This document shows positions 1 to 6,245 of a DNA stretch of 6,245 nucleotides, in pieces (the stretch's first letter is position 1; every line of letters starts with the position of its first letter). This DNA comes from Euryarchaeota archaeon UBA40 (GTDB taxonomy: Archaea > Thermoplasmatota > Poseidoniia > Poseidoniales > Thalassarchaeaceae). The DNA is taken from the NCBI GenBank assembly GCA_002506875.1, contig DAYJ01000094.1:1-6245 (forward strand). The letters run 5' to 3'. Both the position numbers and the translations under genes were made by a program. A model generated the notes under the pieces. It ran no database searches. It worked only from the letters and a program-made list of their open reading frames with translations, and was not told where the DNA came from.

Positions 1-1
1 A

Positions 2-1687
2 ATCTCAGGAGGCGAATCTAGGGTGATGCGCATACTCCCAGAGGCTCCTTCAGATGGTCACGCACAGGACCCGTCTCCTATTATCACACCAATTGTCACA
101 TCTACCCTTTCAGGCGATGTTATCCAAGGGTCTCCGACATCAGGTCCTCGAATCGGGCAGATTCATGATCTAAGTATCGAGTCTGCTGAGGATGGATATA
201 TTGTATTCCAACCAGGGGTGCCGGTTCCTGTGAATTTAGTTGTCACAAATCTGGGCAATGGTGTAGATGATCTCGTCCTTGGAGTAGATGGCATTCCAGA
301 TGGTTGGCAATCATCTATCCTTGTCGAAGGAGAGCCTATCGATTCTACCTTTGAATTAGATCTGAATGGTTATGAGGGCGATTCAGCCAATGTGACAGTC
401 CTTGTGGTAGCAGGTTCAACTATGACACCTGGAACAGAGGTGTGGTTGACATTCACTGTGGACAGTTCAATCTCATCATTATCGAATCCTGTTAGTATTA
501 CAAGGTCAGGTTACGTGGATGTCGCATTGTCTAACATTGTTAGTGACTGGGATGATGTTGATTCTGGCGGTGTCATCGGGGGTAGCGTTTCCTCAGGATT
601 CTCTATTGAGAATACGGGGAATGCTGTAGATGATGCACTAGAGGTCAAGGTGTCAATCTCTCCAGTATCTCCTGATGTGTCTATTTCTATCTTGACGATG
701 GATGGTAATCTACCAGTCAATGCCTATCAAGCAGTTAGTATCTTACCAGGGGCAACGAAGAGAATCGATGCAGTAGTCAATATTGGGAGCAGTATGGCTC
801 TTGGAACAGATGTGGTCGTGACAAGATATGTACGAAGTTCTGCAGGGGTCGAGGAGTCTTCATTCACCTTCAAAGTGGATCGTTTCCGAACGGTTGGATT
901 GACAGGTATCTCTGATTCTGAGTTCATGCTTCCTTCGAATGGGCAAGCTGAATTCATCTTCAATTTGACTTCTATGTCAACTGATTCCACGGAGGTGGAT
1001 ATTCTTCTGGGATCTGTAGATGGACTGGAGTATGACTGCTCTCATCAGGCTGAGACAGAACGTCTTCGTGTTTTCCTGCTTGAATCACCTGTGGCAACAA
1101 TCACTATTCCAATCACATGTGAGGTGACCGCTACACCTGAATTCGTGGATGGAACGGTCAGTATCACAGTCGTAGCAGATGATGGTACAGAGTTGGCCAA
1201 TGCAGAGATTCTCATTCGTCAGGAGCAAGTGGTCAAGGAAGAGGGGATATCCTCAGGACTTGTTGTTGGATCAATAGGAGTCATTCTCGTTTTGCTGATT
1301 GTTGGTGCCGTGGTTACTGTGATGTTAATGCGAAGGCGCGAGGTTGATGACGAGTTTGACGATATGGGGTCTTATGATACATATTCGGATGTTCAAAATA
1401 CACCGGAGGTGCAGATTGAATCGGTTCAACCTGTGATGGATGGGCCACCATTGCAAACTCATGTTGAGTTAGCACCTGCTCAAGTCAGTGGGCCCCCAGT
1501 AGTAGTTGCTGCCGAACCAGAGTCATACACTCCAACTGTTTGTGGTGACTGCGGTTACGGCTTCCATGCGGGATCTCCATGGGTTAGTTGCATCACTTGT
1601 GGAGCTTCTAGGCACCCTCAGTGTGCGATGAACACTCCATCCTGTTGGACTTGTCACTCTTCTTCTACTGAGACGACAAGCCAATGA
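2..1687 (+). CDS. Cell-surface Ig-like repeat membrane protein with a C-terminal RING-like zinc finger (5' partial)
   Basis: The frame is open to the left edge, so this is the C-terminal part of a longer protein. A GTG at 23 could serve as a start, but the residues after it hold no signal peptide, which a protein of this topology needs. Numbering residues from that GTG, three beta-rich repeats of about 120 residues lie at roughly 45-165, 166-288 and 289-400. The first two carry an N-x-GN-x-VDD motif (residues 76 and 197), and the first continues to IPDGW, typical of NEW3/CARDB-type Ig-like domains. Cys339 and Cys366 could form an extracellular disulfide. One hydrophobic helix (about 411-437) ends in RRR, a stop-transfer signal that puts the tail inside. 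The tail is acidic, then Pro/Val-rich, and ends in a finger with CxxC (507, 510), CxxC (523, 526), H531xxC534 and CxxC (541, 544), resembling prokaryotic RING-type fingers. I infer adhesion, or surface sensing with an internal binding module. The ligand and any enzymatic role are unknown. The 3' end overlaps the opposing PqqD-like gene. Confidence 0.85.
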   Translation: MSGGESRVMRILPEAPSDGHAQDPSPIITPIVTSTLSGDVIQGSPTSGPRIGQIHDLSIESAEDGYIVFQPGVPVPVNLVVTNLGNGVDDLVLGVDGIPDGWQSSILVEGEPIDSTFELDLNGYEGDSANVTVLVVAGSTMTPGTEVWLTFTVDSSISSLSNPVSITRSGYVDVALSNIVSDWDDVDSGGVIGGSVSSGFSIENTGNAVDDALEVKVSISPVSPDVSISILTMDGNLPVNAYQAVSILPGATKRIDAVVNIGSSMALGTDVVVTRYVRSSAGVEESSFTFKVDRFRTVGLTGISDSEFMLPSNGQAEFIFNLTSMSTDSTEVDILLGSVDGLEYDCSHQAETERLRVFLLESPVATITIPITCEVTATPEFVDGTVSITVVADDGTELANAEILIRQEQVVKEEGISSGLVVGSIGVILVLLIVGAVVTVMLMRRREVDDEFDDMGSYDTYSDVQNTPEVQIESVQPVMDGPPLQTHVELAPAQVSGPPVVVAAEPESYTPTVCGDCGYGFHAGSPWVSCITCGASRHPQCAMNTPSCWTCHSSSTETTSQ

Positions 1688-2106
1688 TACTCCTCATCTT
1701 TCACAGGATTAGGATGTCGTGATTCAGGGTCCTGAACTGGGCCTTGATGGAGGGTAAGGAGTCCAAGCCTAGCAAGTTCTGATACTGCGGCTATTGCCCT
1801 CTCTCCAACAGGTGCGATGTCTTCCTTGAATTGATGATCAAGAATCGTACAGATCTCCGCAAATGGTGTTTCACCATCGCATAACTCCCAAAGTGTAGTC
1901 ATGATGACATCCATGGGCCGCTGGAGATAATCAGTACCACCTAGAACTCGCCGAACAATCCGTTCGATACGATTGAAGTTCTTGCGGATGAACACTACAG
2001 CCTGTCGTTCCTGATTTGATGGATCTGCACGTCGAGAGTCATACCCCCAGGGTACATCAGCTCGGTAGGGGTGAACGTTTGCCCAATCAATTTCTCGACT
2101 AGTCAT
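1654..2106 (-). CDS. PqqD-like (RRE-fold) protein
   Basis: A 150-residue soluble protein. Residues about 56-118 match the PqqD family: a conserved stretch leading to a Leu-Trp-x-Leu-Cys-Asp-Gly turn (L72, W73, D77, G78), then a Thr-Pro-x-x-Glu-Ile helix, a Phe-Lys-Glu segment, and a last helix ending Leu-x-x-Leu-Gly-Leu-Leu. Known PqqD proteins and related RiPP recognition elements are small winged-helix-like domains that bind a peptide and present it to a modifying enzyme, often a radical SAM protein. No such enzyme or precursor peptide is visible here, so the role is unknown and PQQ synthesis is not implied. About 55 N-terminal residues rich in Trp, Arg and Asp precede the domain, and the C-terminus is acidic. 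I chose the ATG at 2106 because it overlaps the stop of the upstream gene as ATGA and has a GGGGT 7 bases upstream. The frame is open further, to an ATG at 2175, but that would bury the upstream gene's second helix. The last 34 bp overlap the opposing surface-protein gene. Confidence 0.72.
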   Translation of the reverse strand: MTSREIDWANVHPYRADVPWGYDSRRADPSNQERQAVVFIRKNFNRIERIVRRVLGGTDYLQRPMDVIMTTLWELCDGETPFAEICTILDHQFKEDIAPVGERAIAAVSELARLGLLTLHQGPVQDPESRHPNPVKDEEYHWLVVSVEEE

Positions 2107-2345
2107 TCTATCAACCCCGCAGAATATGTCCATTGGACCAGGGCAATCATGAGGATTGCGCCGAGGATGCCACAAAGACGGGTAAGGTCACGTCTTTCAG
2201 TGAAATTTTTCAGATACCAAGTGGCAACACCTAGGATGCTGCAGAGGGAGAATAGTACCCACCACAGCGCCGGCAGCATAGGTGCCCGTGTAGACCGTTT
2301 CAATTCAATGAATCGAAGTTCCTGGTTGAAATCATTCGTGTCCAT
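2103..2345 (-). CDS. Small two-helix membrane protein
   Basis: An 80-residue protein with a charged N-terminus (residues 1-20) and two hydrophobic segments, about 24-45 (Trp-rich) and 57-76, joined by a short basic/acidic loop (KNFTERRD). Both ends probably lie on the same side of the membrane; the Arg/Lys-rich loop would favour the loop facing inward, but the N-terminal stretch is also basic, so orientation is uncertain. I recognise no family. The ATG at 2345 is the first start in frame, because a stop codon sits directly upstream. No Shine-Dalgarno sequence is evident, so a leaderless or short-leader transcript is likely. Its stop shares ATGA with the start of the PqqD-like gene, implying co-transcription and translational coupling. 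I infer that the two products work together, perhaps with this one as membrane anchor. The hydrophobic pattern and tight coupling support it over the competing frame on the other strand. Confidence 0.62.
   Translation of the reverse strand: MDTNDFNQELRFIELKRSTRAPMLPALWWVLFSLCSILGVATWYLKNFTERRDLTRLCGILGAILMIALVQWTYSAGLIE
2114..2118 (-). promoter_or_regulatory. Ribosome binding site of the PqqD-like gene
   Basis: Read on the minus strand, GGGGT lies 7 bases before the ATG at 2106, inside the coding region of the upstream membrane-protein gene. Together with the ATGA overlap it decides the start of the PqqD-like gene. It is one of the few plausible Shine-Dalgarno matches in the window, which fits an internal operon cistron in an archaeon that otherwise uses short leaders. 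Confidence 0.45.
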
Positions 2346-2375
2346 TCATGAACCGTTGTTGTCGGATTCAACCCA

Positions 2376-3683
2376 ATGGATGTCATCCGATGGATTGACC
2401 ATGGTCTACGATCTATCGGTCGTTACGGTGGTTCGTCAATCAGAGAACCAATTATTCGCTTGTCTGTCATGGAATTGATTCTCGTCGTTACCATCCTTTC
2501 CGCCTGGTATCTTAGTGGCCCTTTGAGTCTATTTGGCCTAGCATCGATTCTAATTGCATCATTCTATGTTCTTGGTATCCATCGTGTCTGGTCTGAGAAC
2601 GAGAAACTTCGTAGGGAGATTGCCCAGCGGATTATCGACGAAGATCCCGATCAACATCCTGATCTTCGTCTGAATGTCCTCATCGTTAGTATGCATCTGA
2701 TTGTAATCGTCCCACTTCTTCTATGGAGATTGAATGACGTGTTCAATTTGTATTCAGTACCTGAGGATGTGACGGGGAAGGATTGGTGGTTATTTGGGAT
2801 TGATTTACTCTCAAGAAGTCTGTTGGATTGGGCAGAGGTCTACGAGGTGAAGTGGAGTCGGATCGAACCCGACGCTTGGATGGGGAGACACATTGTTCTC
2901 GCCTTACTGATTCTGATTGATGTGCTTCTAATCCAGTCCATTCTCCGACTCATTAGTATCCATCGAACAATACGAGAGGGTGTCTTAGCAGCTGGTCGAG
3001 ATCCAGAGACTGCAGCAAGAATCGGTGAACGGGTGAACGTTCCACTTGTGAGATCTATTCTTGATGATTCCACAGATGAAGAGAGGCGTAACAGGATTCG
3101 TGCTCTAGCATTAACCGGTGGACCAGAGGATGCAATGCGGATTTGGCCTCTTCTGAACGAATCTGATCTTCGTTCCGAGGTCTTGGCAACATTAGTTCGT
3201 ATTGGTCCATTGACTTTGACAGATCGCCTTCTTTCTTCAGATTCTGTAGCGTTACGCCTCGCTGCCATCCAATGGCTGAAAATCGTAGATGAAGATGAAG
3301 CATGGGAACGGATTGCTAGATGTGCGACAGATCCAGATTCAACAGTTCGTGCTAGCACCATCGGAACGATTGATGGTGCCCCAATACGTCATGCTGAACC
3401 TGTAATTATTCGCCTCGTTAGGGATTCAGATACTGATGTTGCCCTAGAAGCATCCCGACAACTCCGGAGGTTAGATGATGCTGAGACTTTACTTCGTGTC
3501 TCTCGTCCTTTGCTAGAAACTGGTTCCAGTGGAGTTAAGATTCACACGATTGATGCGTTAAGCCAAATCGAGGATGGGAGAGTAGTTCCTCTGATTGTTG
3601 GAATGTTTGAGGACTCCGACGAAAATGTTCGAAGCGCAGCTCAACAAGCGATTGAGCATCTTAAGCGAATAGCATCTGCTTGA
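2376..3683 (+). CDS. Multi-pass membrane protein with C-terminal HEAT repeats
   Basis: A 435-residue protein in two halves. The N-terminal half has an amphipathic start (1-30) and hydrophobic segments at about 31-47, 50-68, 97-116 and 171-193. Between the third and fourth lies a Trp-rich, weakly hydrophobic stretch (about 137-160). From about 215 to the end it is soluble and built of short helical pairs. Recurrent 'Asp-x-Asp ... Val-Arg/Ala-x-x-Ala' signatures (near 321-328, 350-360 and 422-431) identify HEAT-type repeats, which are protein-protein interaction solenoids. By the positive-inside rule the Arg-rich segment after the last helix places the HEAT domain in the cytoplasm. There is no selectivity-filter motif, kinase or nucleotide-binding site, so a channel or receptor role is only a possibility. 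The ATG at 2376 is the first start after an in-frame stop at 2349-2351. A second ATG at 2469 (residue 32), just before the first helix, is an alternative. Neither has a clear Shine-Dalgarno site. The gene diverges from the small membrane protein gene across 30 bp. Confidence 0.8.
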   Translation: MDVIRWIDHGLRSIGRYGGSSIREPIIRLSVMELILVVTILSAWYLSGPLSLFGLASILIASFYVLGIHRVWSENEKLRREIAQRIIDEDPDQHPDLRLNVLIVSMHLIVIVPLLLWRLNDVFNLYSVPEDVTGKDWWLFGIDLLSRSLLDWAEVYEVKWSRIEPDAWMGRHIVLALLILIDVLLIQSILRLISIHRTIREGVLAAGRDPETAARIGERVNVPLVRSILDDSTDEERRNRIRALALTGGPEDAMRIWPLLNESDLRSEVLATLVRIGPLTLTDRLLSSDSVALRLAAIQWLKIVDEDEAWERIARCATDPDSTVRASTIGTIDGAPIRHAEPVIIRLVRDSDTDVALEASRQLRRLDDAETLLRVSRPLLETGSSGVKIHTIDALSQIEDGRVVPLIVGMFEDSDENVRSAAQQAIEHLKRIASA

Positions 3684-3711
3684 CAGCATCGAGATGAATG
3701 ATTTGATAGTA

Positions 3712-4206
3712 TCAAGCAAGATTATCGATCATTGCATCAATTGTTTCTGGATTTGCCTCTTTGTTTCGACCGGATGTCAGTGCTCTACCCATGACATCTG
3801 CTCCAATGAATGAGAACATCTGTCTCATTGCCATGATTACGTGTGCCCCGCCTCCACCACTGTGGGTTGCTAGACCTACTGGCTTACCTGTACACATTGT
3901 CCTAAAGTTCTGCCAATCGCCAGAAAGCCAAGCGATTGCATTATTCAGAGTCGGAGGCATCGAACCATTGTACTCAGGTGCAACTACAATCCATGCATCC
4001 GCCTCAATCATTTGTTGTGTAAGTTTGGAAACATCTACTGTTTGTTCAGGATCAGATGAACGTGCTACTGTAAACATCGGTAAGTCCATTTCAACCAAAT
4101 CCACAACGTCTGCGTCATGTCCTTTTTCTCTCGCCACTCCCGCAAATCTCTCTGCCAATTCAAGATTAGTTCCAGTGGTAGCGGTTATCATCAGAAATTT
4201 CGCCAT
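3712..4206 (-). CDS. NADPH-dependent FMN reductase family flavoprotein
   Basis: A 164-residue cytoplasmic protein with the flavodoxin-like fold of the FMN_red family. The N-terminus gives strand 1 (KFLMITA) and a phosphate-binding loop (about T10-N14, TTGTN) for the FMN phosphate. The family hallmark PEYNGSMPP at 77-85, followed by a helix with Leu-Asn-Asn-Ala and Trp, contacts the isoalloxazine ring. A third loop at 111-122 is a Gly-rich HSGGGGAH segment. Family members use NAD(P)H to reduce FMN and then quinones, azo dyes, chromate or other acceptors; the physiological substrate cannot be read here. Length is slightly short for the family but all core motifs are present, so it looks intact. 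The ATG at 4206 directly precedes strand 1. A GAGG lies only 3 bases upstream, too close for an ideal Shine-Dalgarno site. The gene stands alone on this strand: convergent with the HEAT gene (28-bp gap) and divergent from the TPR gene (89-bp gap). No redox partner gene is adjacent. Confidence 0.9.
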   Translation of the reverse strand: MAKFLMITATTGTNLELAERFAGVAREKGHDADVVDLVEMDLPMFTVARSSDPEQTVDVSKLTQQMIEADAWIVVAPEYNGSMPPTLNNAIAWLSGDWQNFRTMCTGKPVGLATHSGGGGAHVIMAMRQMFSFIGADVMGRALTSGRNKEANPETIDAMIDNLA

Positions 4207-4244
4207 GAACCTCGCAACACTAACTGAGTGATGTTCATTCCGGT

Positions 4245-4266
4245 CAATAACAGCGAATACTTATTG
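4245..4266. promoter_or_regulatory. Inverted repeat in the divergent intergenic region; candidate paired promoter elements
   Basis: CAATAA at 4245-4250 and TTATTG at 4261-4266 form a perfect 6-bp inverted repeat with a 10-base spacer, in the 89-bp gap between the flavoprotein gene (start 4206, -) and the TPR gene (start 4296, +). Each strand therefore carries a TTATTG. The plus-strand copy is about 30 bases before the TPR gene's ATG. The minus-strand copy is about 40 bases before the flavoprotein's ATG. These distances suit archaeal TATA-like boxes with very short leaders, but the match to the usual TATA consensus is weak. A dimeric regulator site is the alternative reading. Confidence 0.25.
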
Positions 4267-4295
4267 CCAAATCGAATAACCGTAGTTTGTTCCGT

Positions 4296-6245
4296 ATGGT
4301 GTCTCACGGTCATGACGAATGTCCGCATTGCGAATCTGATCTTTCCGGTGAAGAGCCTCAATGTCCATCCTGTAATGGTGCACTGTATGGCATTGCACCT
4401 ACAAGAAAGGAGCGAGTTCAGGAAGTCGCAAGGGAAGTTGTGTCCACTACCACGAGTGTACTTGGCACTGCCGCAGACAAGGCGCAGGATGCTGGCCGTA
4501 AGGCAATGGATAGCATAGGAAGTGGCATTGAACGCGCCTCAACGAAGATTGGAGAGATCAGTATCCCGAATCTCCGCAGGGGCGATAATCCTCAGGATGA
4601 GCCTCAGGGAAATATCCCCATTGGTGAGTCTTCTCAGTTTGAAACACCTGAACCAATTACAGAGATAGAGGAACCTGAAGTTGATGAAACAGTAGATGAA
4701 ACCATGAGCGAGACAATGCGCCTTATTCAGGAAGGAGAGGCTCTTGCAGGTGCTAAGAGGCCCTCTGAAGCTGCTGCTCGTTTCAAGCAGGCAATCGCTC
4801 TTGACCCTACGAATCCCCTATGTTGGTACAATCTTGGCGTAGTCCAAGAGCAGATGGGCCTAGCTGACGAATCTATCAAGTCATTCAATGTGACACTTGT
4901 TCACGATCCAGATCATGTCCCTGCTATGGCGAACCTTGCTGTAATCCTAGATGCGCTCGGGGATCCAGGCGCTGCTAGCCATGCACAGAAGGCCTTGGCA
5001 CATTTCCCCGGTCATCCTGCCCTTACTAGAATTGCAGGATCGGGTTCTCAAGTGGCAGCCCCTCCTACAGACGCACCATCACCTGTGAATATTGGAGGAG
5101 TTGTTGAAACCGCACCTTCAGAGGATACGGCGCCCCCAATCCGGAAGACTGGTTTGGTAATCGGGACCACTACCGCTCCTCCTTCTGAAGTGCCAATGGA
5201 TGAAGTCAAAGTCGAGGAGCCTGTAGAAGTAGTTGAATCTGAGATTATTACCGAATCAACACCACAACCTGAGCCTATTCTCCAGAGTCCTGAATCCGAT
5301 GAAGAGGTCAACACCAAGATGAATCAAGCAACAGCTATGCTTCGCTCCGGAAACAGTGCCGAAGTCATTGCTATGATTGAGGGGGCTTATCTTGAAAGGA
5401 ATTCAAGTCATGCAAGACCTTACAAGATTCTTGGTGCCGCCTATGCACTTGAGAATCGTGTTGATGAAGCTATAACCTCATTCACTGATGGCCTTAATCT
5501 CGATAATGCCGATGCCCCAGGGTGGTATAACCTAGGCCGGCTACATCTGAGAAACGGGCACCCTGATGCTGGAGCTACCTGCTTTACAGCTGCTCAGATG
5601 GTTGATCCCAACCATATTCCTTCTGCGCGTTCACTAGTCGAGTACTACAAAGAGACAGAAGATCGGACACGTTTGATTCCTCTGTGGATTCATCTTTCTA
5701 CGCTTGAGGAGCTTGGGGAGGGTGCCCACGAACTTGCATCTATCCTTGTCGAGATTGGAGAAGGTGAGAACCTCATGATTGAAACTCACCCCGAACTACC
5801 GATTATGATTCCTGAAGGCCCTGAACTTGCTCGAAAAGCGGTTGATTTGTTGGGTTCAGAGGAATCCGAAATGAAGGCTAGAGCACTTTCTCTCACAGGC
5901 GAACATCCTGAGGCAATCCGTATTTCTAAGTCAATTCTCGAATCAGATCCTACTCAATCTGAGAGCTGGCGTTTGATGGCGCGAATCCTTGAATCTGCAG
6001 GAGAGATTGACCGTGCTCAACAATGCCGTAAGAAGGCTGAACTGATAGGTGGTAGTATCGAAGAGGAGGTAAGCAATCCTTCTGTTATCGTCGAAGATAG
6101 TCCAATTCTAACTGTCGAATCAGAACCTTTGCTAACCGTTTCTGATGATGATCCTTGGGCGGCTCTCACGGAGGACTCGCCTGTTGAGGAAGTATCTGTG
6201 CCAGTAATTTCATCGGAGCCCGTAGTCGAGCCGGAGCCTGTAGTC
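4296..6245 (+). CDS. Zinc-ribbon and TPR-repeat protein (3' partial)
   Basis: A single frame runs without a stop from the ATG at 4296 to the right edge (650 codons), so the end is missing. Order of parts: a zinc ribbon at residues 9-26 (CPHC ... CPSC); an amphipathic helical stretch at about 36-88 rich in Ala, Lys and Glu; an acidic linker at 97-136; a TPR block at about 137-247 with clear units (W177-Y178-x-L-G, then ADESIKSF and a closing DPDH); a Pro/Glu/Val-rich disordered linker at 249-335; a second TPR block at about 336-448 (W410-Y411-N-L-G, DPNH); a helical region; further TPR-like helices at about 509-585 (HPEAIR, DPTQSESW); then another acidic Pro-rich tail. There is no signal peptide or membrane helix, so it is cytoplasmic. 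TPR arrays are scaffolds that bind other proteins and the ribbon may add a nucleic-acid or protein contact; no enzyme domain is visible. The start is supported by an upstream in-frame stop at 4248-4250 and by the ribbon beginning 8 residues later. No Shine-Dalgarno is seen. Confidence 0.85.
   Translation, partial: MVSHGHDECPHCESDLSGEEPQCPSCNGALYGIAPTRKERVQEVAREVVSTTTSVLGTAADKAQDAGRKAMDSIGSGIERASTKIGEISIPNLRRGDNPQDEPQGNIPIGESSQFETPEPITEIEEPEVDETVDETMSETMRLIQEGEALAGAKRPSEAAARFKQAIALDPTNPLCWYNLGVVQEQMGLADESIKSFNVTLVHDPDHVPAMANLAVILDALGDPGAASHAQKALAHFPGHPALTRIAGSGSQVAAPPTDAPSPVNIGGVVETAPSEDTAPPIRKTGLVIGTTTAPPSEVPMDEVKVEEPVEVVESEIITESTPQPEPILQSPESDEEVNTKMNQATAMLRSGNSAEVIAMIEGAYLERNSSHARPYKILGAAYALENRVDEAITSFTDGLNLDNADAPGWYNLGRLHLRNGHPDAGATCFTAAQMVDPNHIPSARSLVEYYKETEDRTRLIPLWIHLSTLEELGEGAHELASILVEIGEGENLMIETHPELPIMIPEGPELARKAVDLLGSEESEMKARALSLTGEHPEAIRISKSILESDPTQSESWRLMARILESAGEIDRAQQCRKKAELIGGSIEEEVSNPSVIVEDSPILTVESEPLLTVSDDDPWAALTEDSPVEEVSVPVISSEPVVEPEPVV

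Noticed and set aside
7..12. AGGAGG ten bases before the GTG at 23, as a ribosome site for a gene starting there
   Set aside because: The frame is open through the motif to the window edge, and the protein starting at 23 would have no signal peptide despite an extracellular-repeat plus C-terminal anchor layout. It is more likely coding sequence of a longer gene.
1654..2106. Naming the PqqD-like gene pqqD and inferring PQQ synthesis
   Set aside because: No pqqA, pqqC or pqqE neighbour is present and PqqD-like domains are widespread outside PQQ synthesis.
2071..2478. 135-residue ORF on the + strand
   Set aside because: It overlaps the ATGA-coupled minus-strand pair and the start of the HEAT gene in another frame, with no recognisable domain.
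2840..3361. 173-residue ORF on the - strand
   Set aside because: It is antisense to the last membrane helix and the first HEAT repeats. Its Ser/Arg-rich composition is typical of a shadow frame.
3677..3718. TGCTTGA ... TCAAGCA inverted repeat spanning the convergent junction, as a terminator
   Set aside because: The arms are simply the last Ala codon and stop (GCT TGA) of both genes, preceded by a T in each case. With a 28-base loop and no T-tract this is better explained by coincidence.
3761..4231. 156-residue ORF on the + strand
   Set aside because: It is antisense to the FMN reductase-family gene, which has all its family motifs intact.
4228..4518. 96-residue ORF on the + strand
   Set aside because: It is out of frame with the zinc-ribbon/TPR gene, whose CPHC and CPSC motifs and long open frame clearly own these bases.
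5048..5317. 89-residue Ser/Thr/Gly-rich ORF on the - strand
   Set aside because: It is the antisense of the Pro/Glu/Val-rich linker of the TPR protein; low-complexity linkers often yield such mirror frames.

Overview
This 6.2-kb window looks like ordinary chromosomal sequence from a planktonic archaeon, most likely Marine Group II Euryarchaeota (Candidatus Poseidoniales) or a close relative. That assignment is inference from style. The evidence is a surface protein of NEW3/Ig-like repeats anchored by one C-terminal helix followed by Arg-Arg-Arg and an acidic tail, small zinc-binding modules on longer proteins, HEAT and TPR proteins, and few clear Shine-Dalgarno sites. There is no rRNA, ribosomal protein or other marker to settle it. 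I saw no tRNA, CRISPR array, insertion sequence or integrase.

Layout, left to right. (1) 2-1687, +: the C-terminal part of a cell-surface protein, with Ig-like repeats outside, one membrane helix and a cytoplasmic RING-like zinc finger. Its reading frame is open at the left edge. (2) 2345 down to 1654, -: a two-gene operon of an 80-residue two-helix membrane protein and a PqqD-like (RRE-fold) protein, joined by an ATGA stop/start overlap. The PqqD-like gene runs 34 bp into the 3' end of gene 1 on the opposite strand. (3) 2376-3683, +: a protein with about four membrane helices and a C-terminal HEAT-repeat domain, divergent from the operon across only 30 bp. (4) 4206 down to 3712, -: an NADPH-dependent FMN reductase-family flavoprotein, convergent with gene 3. 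(5) 4296 to the right edge, +: a long TPR protein with an N-terminal zinc ribbon, at least 650 residues and still open at the edge. It is easily missed because it has no stop codon in the window.

Only the flavoprotein has a biochemical family that predicts a reaction. The other five genes look like scaffolds, surface proteins or binding proteins whose partners cannot be read from the sequence. Strands alternate (+, -, -, +, -, +), so apart from the membrane/PqqD-like pair there is no evidence of one shared pathway. The most noteworthy points are the RING-like finger on the inner tail of a surface protein, the solitary PqqD-like protein coupled to a tiny membrane protein, the membrane-HEAT protein, and the zinc-ribbon/TPR protein. 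All intergenic gaps are under 100 bp, so no gene-free stretch exceeds 300 bp.
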